Below are positions 62,328 to 64,000 of a stretch of DNA of 64,000 nucleotides, piece after piece. Position numbers and translations under genes: made by a program. This DNA comes from Agarophyton chilense (taxonomy: Eukaryota > Rhodophyta > Florideophyceae > Gracilariales > Gracilariaceae), in assembly GCA_030374765.1 (NCBI GenBank), contig JARGXX010000025.1, forward strand, positions 682,001 through 746,000, read 5' to 3'. The notes under the pieces were generated by a model that was not told where the DNA came from, made no database searches, and was given only the letters and a program-made list of their open reading frames with translations. Positions within the stretch are counted from its first letter, which is position 1. Each line of letters opens with the position of its first letter.

Positions 62328-64000
62328 GACTTCTCAACTCTCACGGACAAACAAAACTAGAAAATCAAGCCGATGGATCACAAATGAACTGTGTTTGACC
62401 TGACCTGAAGAGAAACCAACAATCAACGTTTTCCAGAGCCGAGCGAAAGGGCGGCGGATATGTGAGTTGCAAAGATGACAGCAAAACCGGGTGCAAATTT
62501 CCGAGGTGATTGGTAAATCGACTTGATGCAAGAGATGAAGAATTCCACGGATGTGCCCGCCAGAAGTATTTTCACTGCTGCAAATTAAGAGCAGTGCAGT
62601 ACACGCAAGAAGCGTGATGTCAAAGCTACTTAAGTTAGAAAGTGACCACCTTAAGATCAGCGAAACTCTCGACGGTGGAAGACAGTTGCAACGCTTTTTG
62701 TTTCCAAGGTGCCCGCGCGTTTGCTGCGCAGTTCGTCGGCGAGTTCATGAGCAACTAGCTTTCGTGGCATTCATTCGACAGACAAGGAGGTCATTCTAGT
62801 TGAAGGTGTGAACGGCCGTAGTTTGGCGGCAACCGCTCCATACCAAGGAATTCAGGTACGTAAGCATCGTGGCTGACAGAGCGCGTGTTGGATGAGTGTG
62901 ATCACTGTCTTGCTGAATGGAGGAGGCACAACCGTGCATATTCACGCACCGTGATATCCTTGGAAATAAAAGAATTGTTTCCATCCCTAATCTGCTCGCG
63001 GAACTTGTCACGCGCCCTGAAGGATTTCGGCCGACTACCGAGCTGGTATGATAAACCTCCCGACGATGATAGCGACCTACATCGCTTTACTGACTTAGAT
63101 GAGTAAACCCCTTACACGAAGCGTGACAATTGGCAGCTGGCATAGGCCATGACCTTCCATACTATGCACAATTAGAGGTGAAACTGATGATAGCCCCATC
63201 GACGTAGCCAATAGCGTCCCCAATCATGCCGATTCATTCCGCACGCGAAAACCATAAACGAATCACTCTGGGGTGCGGCGTCTAACCTCTATGCCTGAGA
63301 GGGAAAACGGCTGGCCACATGTGATGATAAGCAGCCCATATTTGCCACTAGCTCTAGCTGGTGCCCCTGACCACGCCTATATGCCTTCATCGGACACTAG
63401 GTCGACTCGTGCGTGCATTTATTTGTGCCGGCGCATTCTACATTGCATCTCGTTGTAGACAATTCCAGGTGCAACACGCATAGCACCTAGCTAGAGGCGG
63501 TGACAGTCTCCGTCACAATTGACGCAGTTCGCCACGGAAACACAATACACGACCTCTCCCGCAATGCGCGACCTAAGACCTCATGAAGAGAGGATTTCTA
63601 GAATCCCCCTCTGATGTTCATAAACGACACAAGGTTTCAGTTCACTCGATGGCCATTGCCAAGCGACCATTTACTCCCCACCACCAAATCATGTGTCGCG
63701 AACGTCAAAAAAAAAAAACACTGCTGACCAAGTTTGGAGCAAAGTCAACGGCCGCCCAAGCTCATCCAGCTGCGAAGTCTGGACCCCAAGCGCCCCTTGA
63801 GAGTTCGACGGTGGCGTAGCGTAGTTGCCTCGGGGTTTATATTCAAAGAATTCATTTCCACTTTGTTGGTTTGGTTAAGCATAACATGCTTCTGCGCCAT
63901 GGCCTCGCCAAGCGCTGGTGAAGTGCGGAACTCTGAATTGCTGTACGGATCATGGAGAGGGGTCTGAGCGCGTCTTCGTCTAGGCGCTTTGACAACGTAG
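62328..64000. other. no gene supported at the right edge
   Basis: A 1.67-kb stretch with only short frames, the longest about 80 codons, none with recognisable domains. A poly-A run of ten or eleven bases lies near 63709-63719. The first part will contain the kinase promoter. The rest could be intergenic or decayed repeat sequence. Confidence 0.5.

Noticed and set aside
63583-63967. Two short plus-strand frames at the right edge
   Set aside because: They overlap in different frames, have no domain and span a poly-A run; not enough to call a gene.

Overview
This window looks like nuclear DNA of a gene-compact, intron-poor photosynthetic eukaryote. A red alga is the best guess, possibly a florideophyte of the Chondrus type. 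The reasons are eukaryote-only genes (eIF3k, Sec61 gamma, V-ATPase c'', RAVE/Rav1, PP6 SAPS subunit, DCN1, WDR5), mostly intronless reading frames with a few short GT-AG introns, a nuclear protein that resembles cyanobacterial glycosyltransferase-3 (TrpD-like) proteins, and decayed Ty3/gypsy elements beside tight gene islands. The species assignment is inference only.

Positions 1-18050 are a transposon graveyard. A degenerate plus-strand Ty3/gypsy pol fragment (about 817-1644) abuts an almost complete minus-strand Ty3/gypsy chromovirus (1645-13041). That element has two 864-bp LTRs about 98% identical, gag, and a pol with protease, RT, RNase H, integrase and a C-terminal chromodomain. It also carries an extra ~550-codon frame on the opposite strand between pol and the 3' LTR. 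Diverged LTR-like sequence follows (13042-13760), then a decayed transposase resembling fungal Plavaka/CACTA proteins (about 13960-15956), and a broken sorbosone-dehydrogenase/NHL-like gene (about 17150-18046). Nearly all of these frames are interrupted by in-frame stop codons rather than frameshifts.

Positions 18445-62327 are a dense gene island built mainly from head-to-head pairs: RRM protein/QCR6, DCN1/WDR5, SMR protein/SLC35E3-like transporter, DMT-like protein/BTB protein, SNF2-RING helicase/unknown membrane protein, TauE-SafE/unknown membrane protein, eIF3k/TrpD-like protein, Gly-rich membrane protein/NOPCHAP1-like protein, and Rav1-DMXL/V-ATPase c''. Three small split genes were rebuilt from splice sites: QCR6 (19028-19393), SEC61G (29753-30118) and a zinc-finger protein (47033-47603). 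DCN1 and the SNF2 gene each carry one intron.

The clearest functional link is the divergent pair of the V-ATPase assembly factor Rav1 (52361-59407) and the V-ATPase membrane subunit c'' (59982-60587). Several shared promoter regions contain tandem repeats or hairpins. The last 1.7 kb (62328-64000) shows no gene.
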